A stretch of 64,000 nucleotides of DNA from Sphagnum magellanicum. Its lineage: Eukaryota > Streptophyta > Sphagnopsida > Sphagnales > Sphagnaceae. The stretch covers positions 19,709,666-19,773,665 of the forward strand of contig CM038919.1 of NCBI GenBank assembly GCA_021904315.1. The letters are read 5' to 3'. The position numbers were made by a program, and so were the translations under genes. The notes beneath the pieces are model-generated. The model saw only the letters and a list, made by a program, of their open reading frames with translations. It did no database searches and had not been told where the DNA came from. This document shows, piece after piece, positions 11,937 to 23,810 of this stretch (position 1 is the first letter of the stretch; each line of letters starts with the position of its first letter).

Positions 11937-13040
11937 GGATTTCATTGCTAACATCTTATCAAAGTGCATCAAGCAACATCTCATCTTTTGGGAATGATTC
12001 ACAAAATTGTTTTATGATATTCCATTTAGATGGAAATAGTCTAAAATCACATTGTAGGCCATAACGCAAAATCTAAGAGTAGATCCACTACAAGTTTTTA
12101 TCACATCCAAGGATTGCTTTAATTGTTTTCCCCTCCCCATCCATAACCTTGAACAACATGTCATATATAATGTCAAATAATGCTTAAATACAATACCATG
12201 TGTCTCTTTGAGCTATGCCATAATCTAACCATGTTGCAAGTCAAACTTAGACACTAACTCAAAAATGTCACATTTTGGTGGAGCTTCATCCAAATTTTGG
12301 CATATAGTACCATCACTAGAACTATTCTAAAATACTTATTTTAGAATGTCTAATGAGACAATCTTCACTTTCAACATCAATTTATACCACCTAGGGTTTT
12401 CTTTTCGAGGTTATGGTATTAATGGTGATGAAATAATGTGTACATGTTCTTTTTAATCAATTTTGTGAGGTAGCCACATCTAGTGATCATCCACAAGATG
12501 ACTTAGCCCAAGGGAAATTATTTTCAATTTTTTCCAAATTACATGCAAAAAAATATAAGGCATAACTAATTAAAATATATTTTATGACTTATTTACATAT
12601 AAGTAGGGTGCTTGGAATTAATTTTGAAAATATACTCAGAATATATCTAAAATATTTTCAATTTTAATGGAACATTTTTTTACTATTTTATTGTTTCATA
12701 ACATACCAAACAATGTTTTTTTTCAATGAGTTTTCACATTGCATTGACCAAAAACAAGTCAAGTGTGAAATGTGTAAAAGGTTTCTTTGTAAAAACATTG
12801 TGAAAAAATCGCAATATTTTGAGGAAAAAAGTTTTAAATCGCCTAACGGTGTTATGTAGATTGAATGGTTATAAAATGTGTATGATTATCTACAACACAT
12901 ATGCCAATTAATTCTTTGATCATCATCATTTAATCTAACACAGAAAGTCAAGCCATTTATTTTTAGAACAATATTTTGTACCAATTTGGTCAAGATAATT
13001 AAATTTTGTTGATGTTTGCAAAAATATTAACATTTCTTCA
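11310..13040. other. gene-free AT-rich stretch
   Basis: No recognisable gene. It holds an (AT)n microsatellite at about 11905-11932. A short dispersed repeat at 12461-12510 (TTTGTGAGGTAG, then GTGATCATCCACAAGA) also occurs at 33191-33238. Confidence 0.55.
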
Positions 13041-13049
13041 AAAGCTTCA

Positions 13050-13950
13050 TATAAGTGTTGTAGGAAGACATTTTTCTATGAATATTACATCTCAAAAGAT
13101 ATTAAATGAAGATTATTGGTGACCTACTTTGTATTGAGATACATTTGATTATTGTAAATCATGTGATTCACATCAATGCACATGTAATCTTTCCACATAG
13201 ATTTGGGCAAAGAACTTTACTAGAAGAACCATTTACGAAATGGGGATTGGATGTTTTTGGACAAATCAAACTTGTAGGACAACTTACTAGAAATTGGTAT
13301 ATTTTTGTTATTATCAATTATGCTACCAAATGGGTTGAAGCAAAGGCTTTTTTAAAAAATACTACTACAACCACTACAAAATTTCAATTTGAATATATCT
13401 GTGTGTGATTTGGTTGTTCAATGTATATCGTCACCAATCAAAGTGTGCATTTTATAAATGATGTTGTTTGGTATCTTACCCACCATTTTTTTAATGTATC
13501 ATACAAATTCTACAATGTATTAACTCTAGGGTAATGGTCAAGCCAAGTCAACATGTAAAAAATTGATTAATCATATTTTATTTACCAAACTTGTTAACAA
13601 AAAAAATATTGATTGGGATGAACGTATATCAACTTTTTTTTTTCTTACCAAATTTCTTACAAAATGAAAATTGGTCATACCTCATTTTAAATGGTGTACA
13701 AATTACATCCATTAACACCCAACAAAGCTCCAATTGTTAATTTTGAAACATTGTATGGACATGGAATTTTAATTCCCAATTAAGACTTATAAAAATTGAT
13801 ATTTTTACATATCAATTTTTTATATGTTCCCATGTTGACTAACACTCATTAGTCCACACAAAAGGTTCCAATGTGCTTAAGCTTAGTAAAAGGTTCCATT
13901 ATGAAAACAAAGTTCCAAATGAAATATCAATAAATTTGAGCCATTGCATT
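13050..13950 (+). mobile_element. Ty3/gypsy LTR-retrotransposon fossil (integrase region)
   Basis: The region shows the integrase zinc-binding segment followed by the start of the integrase core (WGLDVFGQIK, YATKWVEAKA), in the order expected for a Ty3/gypsy element. It is a broken fossil with several breaks, probably old given its divergence and AT drift. I did not find the long terminal repeats, gag, protease or reverse transcriptase parts in the flanks. Confidence 0.75.
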
Positions 13951-13959
13951 GAAAACTTG

Positions 13960-15120
13960 AATTTGTTGAGGTGTTGTTAGTATTGATGTATTAATAACGA
14001 TTTGAACATTTTAGGATCAAGCAATTTACCTTTTCAAAATATGAAGAATTTGAAGATCATGCTAGACAAAATCATGAAGGCACATTTTTTCAAATTAAGG
14101 CTGATATCAAACTTTTGATTGTTTTAGTTTTTTAAAATGGTAATCCATATTATTGAAAATTATAAAATTGTTCAAAAACAAATTCATAAAAAATATTCCA
14201 ACTTTTTTTTTTTGGATAGCACATTGATAGGTTAATGGTTTGTTTTCTACACCCAACAACATGACAACCCATACAAAAGTTGTTTTGTACCAATCTTCTA
14301 ATGTTATAGAAATTTTATGATAATTAAAAAAACCATCCCAAAAAAAAGGTTTTGTGTCCTACAACAATGTTCAAAACTTCATTGGTAGTAGTAAAAGATA
14401 AGGGTATTTTTTTATTGCAACATTTAATTTGAAAAAATCCACATTCATAACTTTTTTTTTCCCTTCAACATTACCACAATCAATGACAATCAAGTTGCCT
14501 CTTCGACGTGTTGACTAAATCCTACAACTAATAACTTGTTGATATCATGTTTCACAATTATAACAGAATTAAGATTTAATCAATATCAAGCTTCAAGAAC
14601 AAGTTGTGGCTTCATGTACATGTTCAAAACAAAAATATGTACCTTTTTAATTTTAAATTGAAAGGGATTCTTGTCTTACTTTTTTGTTGAAGTGTCTTTA
14701 TTTTTTAAATGTTGGCTTGAAATGAAGAGTTCCAAAGTTTCCACAATAACTTGTGACAACCCTTGCAATAAATATGAATGTACACAAAACACAATTGTTT
14801 TTTTATGCAAGATGATAAGCTTGAGGATTTTACCATTGAATTTCAATCCTATTTTCCTCAACATCTGGTGATTTGATAGTTTATGTAGTCCATCCCCAAA
14901 TGTAAAACTTGTCAAACTTACATCTCATGAGTTGAGTATGAACTCATGGCCTAAACAATTACATACATGTTGTTATGTTGGCATTGAATCACACAATATC
15001 TAACTTTCCATCAAAGCAACCATGAGGCCAACTTTCACCTTAGTGTCTGTGTGTATGTCTATATAAACTTGACTATTTTTCATTATTTGTTACATGTGAA
15101 TTCAAAGCATCATGATGTGT
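13960..15120. other. gene-free AT-rich stretch
   Basis: AT-rich sequence after the gypsy fossil. Open frames up to 79 codons (14671-14915, both strands) have no recognisable motif. Nothing else stands out. Confidence 0.5.
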
Positions 15121-15330
15121 AATAATTCAATGGACATATTACAAAATATGTATTAACAAGCAACAATTATTATACATGTGATTAAAAAGAAATGGGTAAA
15201 AGAATAATTTTAACATGTGAATGAAATTTTTAAATAAATCAAATGGAAAAGGAAATATTTCTTGTAACCAAAACAATACTACATATGATCAAAAAATAAA
15301 ATAAAAAAATTTATGAATTTATGACCAAAT

Positions 15331-15382
<52 letters not shown>

Positions 15383-17000
15383 AATAAATAAAATGTAACA
15401 AATACAATGTTTTTATTTCTAAATGTAAAATAGAAGGTGAAAACATAGTCAAAGGAGCCATTTGAAGGGGTGGACACTACTTAAAACTATATTTTTTGTA
15501 TCTTTGAAAAATCACAAGGTGACCACAATAATTTGGATTGTCAATAATTGTTTTGTAATAGGTTTTATTATTTGCAAAATTTCTGCTCAAAATTTGATGC
15601 AAGTTAGATAGAGTCCTTTTAATGTTTAAGTCACTCAAACCTTTGGAGTTTTTTTTTGTTTTTGTTTTCCATACATCTATTTTCCTTATTAAATGTGCAA
15701 TATGCATCATTCTTTTTCAAAATTGGAGATGATCTTAACATTGATAATTTTAAAAATAAAAGGAATTGAATTGATGAAATTCATTTTTACACACACATTC
15801 AATGAACACATTTGGTTCAATCTTGTGTTTTTTATCTTGAAAATTATGAATTTTGAGGATGTGACTTTAACAAAAGTTGTTGATTTTGTGTGGTAATGAG
15901 CATGAATGCAAAATATACATGATATAGGATCAAGATGTAATAAAACATATTTATATTTAACACATAAAGATAAAATATGTATGAAAAAAATATAATTTAA
16001 CACTATAAACCAACACATGAATGCACATGTCACATGTAGTCTTTGGAAAATGATTTTTACTTTGGCACCTTTGGGTCTTTTGATTGTGTTTGCACCTAAA
16101 AAGATTTTTCTTTCAAAATGTGTCCAAGACATTAATAAATGGGGCCAAAAATGAAATGAATAAAACATTAATTTGAACATGTGACCAAAATTTAATGCAT
16201 GTGATTGAGAACATGGGAAAATAATTAAGTTCAACATGAAATTGAAACATTAGTGGATACAACCTAAGATAAAATGAATATAATGTTAATTAAAACTTGC
16301 AACTAAAAAAAATGCATGTTACTAAAAAGGAAATGGAAAAAAATTATGTTTAACATCCAACTGAAATCATTAATACATGTGATTGAAGATGAAATTAATT
16401 AAATATTAATTTTGATGTGTAACTAAAAGCTTAATGCATGCGATAAAAAAATGGAATGCAAAAATTAATTTTAGCATGAAACTGAAACAATAAAATGTTA
16501 TGGGGGTTTGCTTTTGGATTTTTAATTGCACATTCCATTATATTTATTTCCATTTTTTTAATTTTTTGTCACAAAAGTATGGTTTTTCAATTTTTTTTGT
16601 TCTATTTAGTTTCATGTATGAAAGGTTTTAGTGGCACATTATATATAAACTAAATTATTTTTTCAGTTGCATATTTATATTTATTCTTACTTCTACTTTT
16701 GATCACATTTATATTATTTTTGATTTCACATTAAAATTAGGTTTTCTTACATTTATTTTCATTTAATCACATGTATAATATTTGATGTAAAAAATATATT
16801 ATTTCTTCTTTTATTATAACATGTATGGTGTTTTCAGATTTTAATTGCTAACAATCAATTTTCAATTTTAAAATATTTCTAAATATTTTAGTTGCAATAT
16901 TATGTTTAATTTTAGTCAAATGTTTATATAGTTGCATATTTTATATTTTATATTTGATCATATTTTAAAATATCAACTCAATATTATGGTAGTTGTTTTA
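15120..17000. repeat. degenerate ~120-bp repeat array with orientation switch
   Basis: Units anchored on AATGCATGTGATTGA (about 16193), AATGCATGTTACTAA (about 16311) and AATGCATGCGATAAA (about 16432) follow each other at roughly 120 bp; related units without clear spacing occur from 15120. After about 16600 related motifs appear as complements (TTTAGTTGCAATATT, TTAATCACATGTATAA). A TA/GA microsatellite lies at 15331-15378. Both-strand open frames here (15477-15710, 15707-16237) are unlikely to be genes. Confidence 0.5.
15331..15378 (+). repeat. (TA)n(GA)n microsatellite
   Basis: About nine TA units run directly into about fifteen GA units, followed by AAATAAATAAATAAA. A compound simple repeat. 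Confidence 0.9.
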
Positions 17001-17009
17001 TAATGTATA

Positions 17010-18400
17010 ATTTTTGAATTGTTGCATATTATATGATTTTTACAGTTATATATATTGATGTGATGACAAGACATGTTTATGTTTAAATTGATGTGATATG
17101 TTAAAACAAATTTATGTGTCACATATAACTCTACAAAGAAGCCCCAAAGAGGAGGAGGCAAAAACCCCATATGTATAAGATGTTTTCCTGAGTATGAGTT
17201 TGCCACACTTCTAGTTAATGCTTTTTGGATACCACATGAACATGTTTTTGATCTTGTGCAAGTCTAGCCATGAATGTTTGGTTAATAGTTCGTCCTATCA
17301 CACTTACATTTTGTTTGTCCTCAACTCACTATTTTATAACAATACATATTCACCTTGGCTTGTTACAACTTATATAGTTGCACATTTTTCACAATATGGA
17401 CATACCATTGATGATTTGAGTATCCATTTGCTTTGATGCCCATGTGGGAGTGAGCACATTGCAACTCACAATATTCTTCAATATACCATCACAACTATTT
17501 GTTTTGGAGAGTGGAACACATGTACAAAAAGAGGTTTCCCACCTTTTTCCTTGCTAGACTTGATGATAAGTCAATATTCTTATCACTAGAGATGGTTATC
17601 GAACCTTAACAAACGATGCCAAAGCTTATTTAACATGTCCAAATATGATACAATGTGCGTCATCCATGGCAACGTATGTAGCAACAAACACAGACATAAC
17701 ACACGTTAAGAGATGACTTCATTCCCCTTGCCATAGAGACTTATGGTTGTCTTCATTTTTGTTTTGACTCCTTTTTTACTTCTTGTGCTTAGGCCATTAT
17801 AGCTGGTCATTAATGGTTCCTATCATGGTTATTTCTTATTATGAGCAATGTGTGTCCATAGTTGTCCAACATGGGCAAGCCATTGCAATTCTTCAGTGTG
17901 TTGCTACGTTTGGGAATCAATCCTCATCATTTCCACACATCATAACTAGTGCACCTCCATTGCTAATATCAAAATTATATGATGCCTTTTTAGTTTATGG
18001 TCTTCTATTGTTATGCTGTATTAGTGGTGTCCTAATTATTATGTTCTTTCAGGACATGTGTTCTCATGCTTTTATTCCACATGAGTGTATGTAAAGTAGC
18101 ACTCATGTGGGATATATCACTCATGTGGTATAATTTGGGGCCTACAATTGACTCACGCAGATAAGATGGTATCCACTTGAAACTCATGGTTGGTTGTTGA
18201 GTATCCGTGACTACTTCCCAATTGGCCAACAATGAGGTTGTACATGTATGCACCCAGCTTTGATGCCCAGATAGTGTGGGCTTAAAGTGGGCTTTTAGGC
18301 CCACTTTAACCACCCAAAAGAAAAAAAGGAAGGCCACTAGTTTTTGGCCTGGTCTAATAGCCCTTCCTTAGAACACCCTACCTATTAACCTGGTCTACAA
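17010..18400. other. gene-free stretch
   Basis: Composition becomes more balanced after 17500. A 103-codon open frame at 17783-18094 is rich in hydrophobic residues but matches no family I know, and a frame overlaps it on the other strand. No promoter or splice context supports a gene. Confidence 0.45.
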
Positions 18401-18423
18401 AACCTAGGGCCTTAGTGTTTAAA

Positions 18424-18455
18424 CCTAAAAGTGATTAAGCTTAATCACTTTTAGG
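18424..18455. repeat. perfect 32-bp palindrome flanked by direct repeats
   Basis: The arms CCTAAAAGTGATTAAG and CTTAATCACTTTTAGG are exact complements with no spacer. The palindrome begins inside one copy of GGGCCTTAGTGTTTAAACC (18407-18425) and ends inside a second, GGGCCTTAGGGTTTAAACC (18454-18472). A third partial copy follows at about 18475. Confidence 0.9.
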
Positions 18456-18733
18456 GCCTTAGGGTTTAAACCAGCTTAGTGCCTTAGTAAACCCTTGGTG
18501 GGCCAGCTTGATCCCATATTAAAATGCATTTTGGGCAAGTAAATGCAAAGCAAATGGACTTCAAAAATGAACTTCAAGTCTTGGGCCTAAGAAGACACCC
18601 TGTGTCCTCACACAGACCATCCTCATCCTCTCCACATCTCAACATGGAACTTTCTGTCCAATGGTTTAAGATTGAAACAGAATTATATTCATAGAGATGG
18701 GTTATCTATCTATGAAGGAAGATAGTTTGTTGG

Positions 18734-18853
18734 CCTAAGGATATTTGTGTTTAGATTCATTATAGAGTATAGTAGCTTAAGGAATTTTGGCCCCTAGGTA
18801 AAGTAGGTCTATTTTTATATAAGGATTTTTGAAAGATGATATTTTGGCTTGTG
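18734..18853 (+). repeat. dispersed repeat, copy A
   Basis: About 120 bases from GGCCTAAGGATATT through TTTAGATTCATTATAGAGT, CCCCTAGGTAAAG and AAAGATGATATTTTGGCT match a second copy at 33806-33932 in the same orientation, with small indels. Identity by eye is about 85-90%. Neither copy encodes a recognisable protein. Confidence 0.75.
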
Positions 18854-18859
18854 TTGAAA

Positions 18860-19455
18860 CTTGAGATTAGTTATAGAGTTGTGATATCTTGAAGGATTTC
18901 GGTTTCTTTTGGAGGATTTTTTTTTTTTTGGTGAAGATTATATTTTTGCATGGTGAGATATTTGAATTTCCATACTTGTTCTTTTGCCTTGAGATACTTT
19001 TTAATGTAAATGGCAAGGCCACAATGTGACACAACCCTTGTTCTCTAAAATCTTGACAAACTACTCTTAGTTTAATTTTTTCTAGAAAATACACTCACCC
19101 TCTTAAAAATTAATTAGTCCCCAACATGAACTATTTTTGAGATCATTGAATCTGCCACCCCAGACATTAGTGTCACGGAATGGTCTTGCCTTTGAAATTA
19201 TGTTGTTGGGTGCATTGGCTAGCTTGCCGTAACAAGCTCACCTAGTGCCCTACCCAACATAAGAGGAAGGAACTTGATCATTCCGTAGTGCATAATATTG
19301 AGATCATCACTGGTTTAGGGTGCTTAAGAAATCTCAAATGTGTGTCTAGTAATGCCCCCAAGGTGGGTCGGTGCCATTCCCCGAATAAAGGGCCTAGGTG
19401 AGGCGTAGCTGAGTCTAGACCCATATTTTGAGAATTTTCATCCCTGGGGCGACCA
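18860..19455. other. gene-free stretch before the 178-bp duplication
   Basis: No recognisable gene. A segment around 19360-19420 (CCTAGGTGAGGCGTAGCTGAG) loosely resembles 51860-51890 (CCATGTGAGGTGGAGCTGAGG), which may reflect a shared old repeat. Confidence 0.45.
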
Positions 19456-19457
19456 TC

Positions 19458-19800
19458 AACCCACCACAAAGCATGACACGCATCTTGAACTCAACACTTG
19501 TGGACCATGAGGTCATGATGGATGTGTCGATCACAATATGGCCATGGCCACCCCTTTCGGTGTGAAGGCACTTTATTATGCCTACTCTTCGGTGCAAAAG
19601 AACTGTGCACCTATTAGTATGCATAAGGCGGGCATTAAGCCACCGCAAAGTGTGAGGTGCATCTTGAACTCAACATTCATGGACCATGAGACCATGATGC
19701 ATGTGTCGATCACAATGTGACGGCCACCACCCCTTTCGGTGTGGAGGCACTTTTTTAGGTGCAAAAGAACTATATGCCTATGAGTATACCTAAGGTGTCT
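19458..19800 (+). repeat. tandem duplication, ~178-bp unit
   Basis: Two copies follow directly: 19458-19635 and 19636 to about 19800. Shared blocks include GCATCTTGAACTCAACA, TGTGTCGATCACAAT, ACCCCTTTCGGTGTG and GGTGCAAAAGAACT. The copies differ by substitutions and a deletion in the second, so the event is not recent. Open frames on the minus strand within each copy are similar because of the duplication and are not taken as genes. Confidence 0.85.
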
Positions 19801-21340
19801 CCGTACCTAAAGGAGGGACTATTCCGAGATATAATGTGGCCTACTTTTACACTGAAAAAAGATTCAAGGAGTGTTTCATGGAAATTTTGAAAACCTTTTG
19901 ACTCAAACAACAACAGAAAATGCTTTTACTCATAAGTATTTTGGAAATGAGGAGCCACTAGAGTCAAGCTGTGGGCTCCAGTTTGAGATGCCCCCATTTG
20001 GATGCAATCCCTACACATATGACAATGAGCCGGCAATTTTGACATTGCCTTCACCAAAGACCCATTAGGACACTAAACGTTGGGCCTAAACTTTAGGGAT
20101 ACCCTACTCCGGAGGCCTTACCCCATGGGAAAAAAAAAGAAAAGTAAAGGTCAGCATTTTTGACAGAACCTTGCACCGAAAACCCATAGGGCTGCAAAAG
20201 TTCGCAATGCCATAGAGTTGTTGCTAAGATTGTTCAGAGGCCTAAGAAAGAGCCATCTTGAGAATTTTTGATAAGGTATGGTGCCTGCACCACTCGGTGA
20301 GATGACATGAAAGACATGAAATTCAGGTTGTGCTACCAAATATGTCACAACCTTAATTTTATGTGGTAGTTCTGGGTCTTGGGATTGAGTTTTCGCATGT
20401 CTTTTAGAGCCTGATTTTGTCTTTGCAATCAAGTTCTCCATTTGTTTCTATTGTTTTATTAAAAAAAAAGTGCTCCTTACTTGCATGTTCAAAACACATA
20501 GCAACTACAATAGTTATTCACATCATCCCATATCCTTTGCCCTAGAGTCTAATCTTGTAAGCTATATATAAGAGCCCAAAGGAAGAGAGCTCAACTTATC
20601 TACTTTGGGGACTGTTCAAAGCATGGGGTTTTTGTTGTGCGATGTGCCTAGAAAAGATGCTCGACACAAGAGAAAAAAAAATTGAACTTTGAGGGTACCT
20701 ATAATTAATTAACATGAGTCACAAAATACCACCTATAACATAATTAAGTGCCATAGTGCATGCTCCAGTTTCCTCCTGGGTTGCTATTTGGGGAGACCAT
20801 TCAGTTTTGGGAATGCCAAGTGGGGTCCTCTTTCTTCCCTTGTAAGAAGCTACCATCCAAGTATAGTAAGAAATAGTGAAGGCTAGCTTTCTTATTTTTT
20901 CACATGTTGTTCATGACTGGAAATGACGTGAAATTTTGCCATTACAGTAAGAAATGATGGCTAGGGTTTTATTTTCCCACATGTGAATAATGACTCAAAG
21001 ACAAAGCTGGATGTGAAATTTCCAAGGAAAAAGAGAGAGACTAGAGAGATGTATACATACATACATACATACATACATTTTCATTCATTCATTCATTTAT
21101 TCATTTATTTATTCATTCATTCATTCTAAAGTAAGCATATGAGCAGATACAAAGGCAAAGGACAAGAAGAAACTGGATGATCCAGTAGGTAGCCTAAGAA
21201 AAAGGTAGCATCATCCAAATTTGGCAGGGGATGTTTTTTGTTCCCAACATGCCACTTGTCGAGGAATGAGACAAAAGTTGGGCGGGCGGAATTCGGAATT
21301 CGGAATATGCTTTTTTCTGTTGATTCTGGTTCTTCTGTTG
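19800..21340. other. gene-free stretch upstream of the PAP gene
   Basis: No gene is recognised. Two related blocks at 20863-20938 and 20946-21020 (AGTAAGAAAT, then TTTCACATGTTGTTCATGACT or CCCACATGTGAATAATGACT) form a small old tandem duplication. A CATA/CATT microsatellite lies at 21056-21125. Confidence 0.5.
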
Positions 21341-21349
21341 CAGAAGAAT

Positions 21350-22022
21350 TTGGCATATCTTGGTCCAGGTTCTGTCGCCACAATCATCCCCCCAAAAAAA
21401 GAAAAAATTAAAGAAAAAAAAAACATTCCTTGGTATCTTCCTTGATTCCCACCTACACTTTCTTTTCCTATAGCCAACAAGCATCTTCCCTAGTAGCCAG
21501 CCAGCCCTCCCTACACACAAAGTTTCTAACTAGACTATGGATGAGAAAATTATTTTCTGTTTTACTCATCCTAGTCTTCCGAAATTTTCCATCCCCCCGC
21601 CCCCCCCCTTGGTTCCATTACTTCCTTCCTTTGTGCCTACCTTTATCGATAGACTAGTAATTACAAGGCGAATGAATACATTCATTGACAAACTCATTTT
21701 TTTCATCCACGAACTTGGCATCTTTTTGGTCCGGCTTCAGTTGCCACAATCAGCCAAAAAAAGAAATAAAAAAATCATCCCTCGGTATCTTCCTTGATTC
21801 CCATCTACACTTCTTTCTAAAGCTAAGCAGCCTCCCTAGTAGCCTACACACAGAGTCCCTATCTAGACTATGGATGAGAAATTCTGTGTTACTCATCCTG
21901 GTCTCCATATTCTCCATCCTCCTGAGTTCAAGTACTTCATCCCTTTGCCACTACTTTGTCGATAGACTAGTAACGAGACGAAAACATACATTCGTTGATA
22001 GTTTCATCGTTTTCATCCATGA
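21350..22022 (+). promoter_or_regulatory. tandemly duplicated upstream region of the PAP gene
   Basis: Two diverged copies of a 300-370-bp unit lie head to tail: about 21350-21717 and 21718-22022. Shared landmarks are TGGTCCAGGTTCTGTCGCCAC versus TGGTCCGGCTTCAGTTGCCAC, GGTATCTTCCTTGATTCCCA, CTAGACTATGGATGAGAAA, and CGATAGACTAGTAA with the ATTCATTGACAA/ATTCGTTGATAG stretch. The second copy abuts the CpG-richer first-exon region of the phosphatase gene, so the duplication probably affects its promoter. Promoter role is inferred from position. Confidence 0.6.
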
Positions 22023-22842
22023 ACAGAGGCGGCGCAACTCATGTTCCTTCTGCTGCGCTTTCATTCGTCTTCCCTTTGCTGTGCGTTTTGTTGTTGTCGT
22101 CCTTATCTTCGCGAGACGAGCATTTGTCATTGTCGCCCGATTGCGTTACGATTTGTCGCAACATTTCTGCGCTTTCTTTGGTTTCCTTCCAGTGGTATTA
22201 TTTTCACCAGAGTGTTGTGATTCGCTCTTCTGTTACCTACTTAAGTTGCTCACTCTTTGGCAGTCTCTCAAACCGTGGCTTCTGGAGGAAATCGAGTTTT
22301 GTGCACGGAAATAAATCGTTCGATCTCGGTAATGTGAGCGCGGACGTCGACTTCAAGTGCACGCTTTGAGATATATTTACGTTACGAAGAGGTACGCATC
22401 CATGTTTCTTTTCTTTTCCCCCTCTTTTTTCTCTGACAAACGAAATTTTTCGTTTGCTGTCCACCAATTTTCTTATCAATGTTTTGGAACTTAGTCTGTA
22501 ATCGAAGAAGCTGTCTTATCGATTCTTCTCGGTTCTTCTTCGCGTTCTTAGACTCTTTGTGTGCATTTCTGTGTAAGTGCATCCCCCCCCCGCAAGTTTT
22601 GAGAATGATATCTAACTTTCTGTAGTTTGAGGAAATACTCATATTTTTGGTGTGGTTTGTCGCTTTGCTTACTTCTTTCGTGCTCTCTTCAGGACACTGC
22701 ACAGACTGGTAAGCTCATGTCAAAATCTGCAGTCGATTATATTCTATTGTTCCAGTGTTCCCACATTTGAGGCTGTGAACAAAGAGCAAGGAGGATTGGA
22801 CGGCCGCTGAAGCAGATCCCAGAAGTCCTTGAGACGATCCAG
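22023..22842 (+). promoter_or_regulatory. probable promoter and non-coding leader of the PAP gene
   Basis: This stretch has many CpG dinucleotides compared with its surroundings and no recognisable protein, although long frames are open by chance at 21995-22369. It ends at AG|GTATGAG (22842/22843), a good 5' splice site. The matching 3' site is at 23795, just before the phosphatase start codon. I therefore read it as transcription start region plus leader exon or exons; other splice-like sites (about 22393, 22707) suggest the leader may be split further. Confidence 0.5.
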
Positions 22843-23795
22843 GTATGAGACCCGTTTCTCAGCTTTTATTTTGTTTTCAGAGCCGTACGTGCTCTTTTAT
22901 CCGATTTCATATTTTTAGAGACCAGCTCATCTTGCAAGAATTCCTGCATGGAAAAGCATCATGATTTCATGTGGATAACATGCAGAAAACAGTGTTGCTC
23001 CTTTTGATGGAACTGTTTTGGATCCAATAAACCCCCTTTTCAGTCAAGAGTACTCCTAGTTTTGCCATCTTTGTCTTCTCTCTTCATGGTGCTCAATGTT
23101 AGTCTTGGATACATCTTCAATGCTTTTATGGACTCCTTTTGTGTCTGCTGCACTTCTCGTAAGATTGCCTTTATGCTGAATGTTTCAGCATCCAGGTTTA
23201 TTTTTCAGTTTCAGTTCCTGAGTTCTTCATTTTTGTCACAAGAATGGTTCAAAAGACATCTCATAGTTCATCCCTCAATCATCTTCGATTTTGGTGCCAC
23301 TCACTTCTCTGTCATGATGTTTGATTTTTGTTAACCAGACACCCTGTCTGTATACAAACAAGGGTTACAGTATTAGTGTACACATACAGAGGGTGTTGAA
23401 TAGGCTTGTGTGTAGGCGTGTAGAAAAAGTGTTATGGCCAATGAAATTGCTGGATTTGATTGTCTGAATTCTTCTTCTTAGTTATCTTGAGTAAACTAAC
23501 AGCTAAATATGTAATGGGCTTTGGTAGTTTTATGAGAATTTGAGTGGACCAATGGAGATGGTAGAAATGGAACATTATTTTCAATTTTCAGCAGAATAGG
23601 GTAGTGTGTAGTCCTGAAGAATTTTTTATTCAGGCCAATGGGATTGCTGCATTTGATGGTCTGAATTTTTTTTCTTAGTTATCTTGAGTGAAACTAATAG
23701 TTCAATGTGTAATAGCTATTTATAGACAGGGGTCTAGGACATTATTTGTGCACTTCGTTATATTCTGCTCTGATATCCAGTATTTTGAATGACAG
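22843..23795 (+). other. probable 5'-leader intron of the PAP gene
   Basis: The interval begins GTATGAGACC and ends TTGAATGACAG, 15 bases before the ATG at 23811. It contains a local duplication: 23436-23525 and 23633-23720 share GGCCAATG, ATTGCTG, TTTGAT, GTCTGAATT and TTCTTAGTTATCTTGAGT, at a spacing of 197 bp. An open frame at 23062-23334 has no recognisable content. Confidence 0.5.
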
Positions 23796-23810
23796 ATCGT
23801 GATTCAGAAA

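Noticed and set aside
13106-13408. Open frame over the gypsy integrase core as a host gene
   Set aside because: The motifs are those of a Ty3/gypsy integrase in a broken fossil, so it is listed as a mobile element and not as a gene.
17783-18094. 103-codon hydrophobic frame as a membrane protein gene
   Set aside because: No family resemblance, no promoter or splice context, and an equally long frame overlaps on the other strand.
19278-19764. Series of similar minus-strand frames as a repeated small gene family
   Set aside because: The similarity is explained by the 178-bp tandem duplication and the translations match nothing.
20151-20441. Minus-strand frame resembling the end of a gypsy polyprotein (FHVFHVISPSG)
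   Set aside because: Only about eight residues fit and the surroundings give no support.
21685-22369. 209- and 124-codon frames upstream of the PAP gene
   Set aside because: They overlap in different frames across the duplicated, CpG-richer region and look like non-coding leader or promoter sequence.
23799-23810. GTG at 23799 as the PAP start codon
   Set aside because: The in-frame ATG at 23811 follows directly, nuclear plant genes rarely use GTG, and a 3' splice site ends at 23795.
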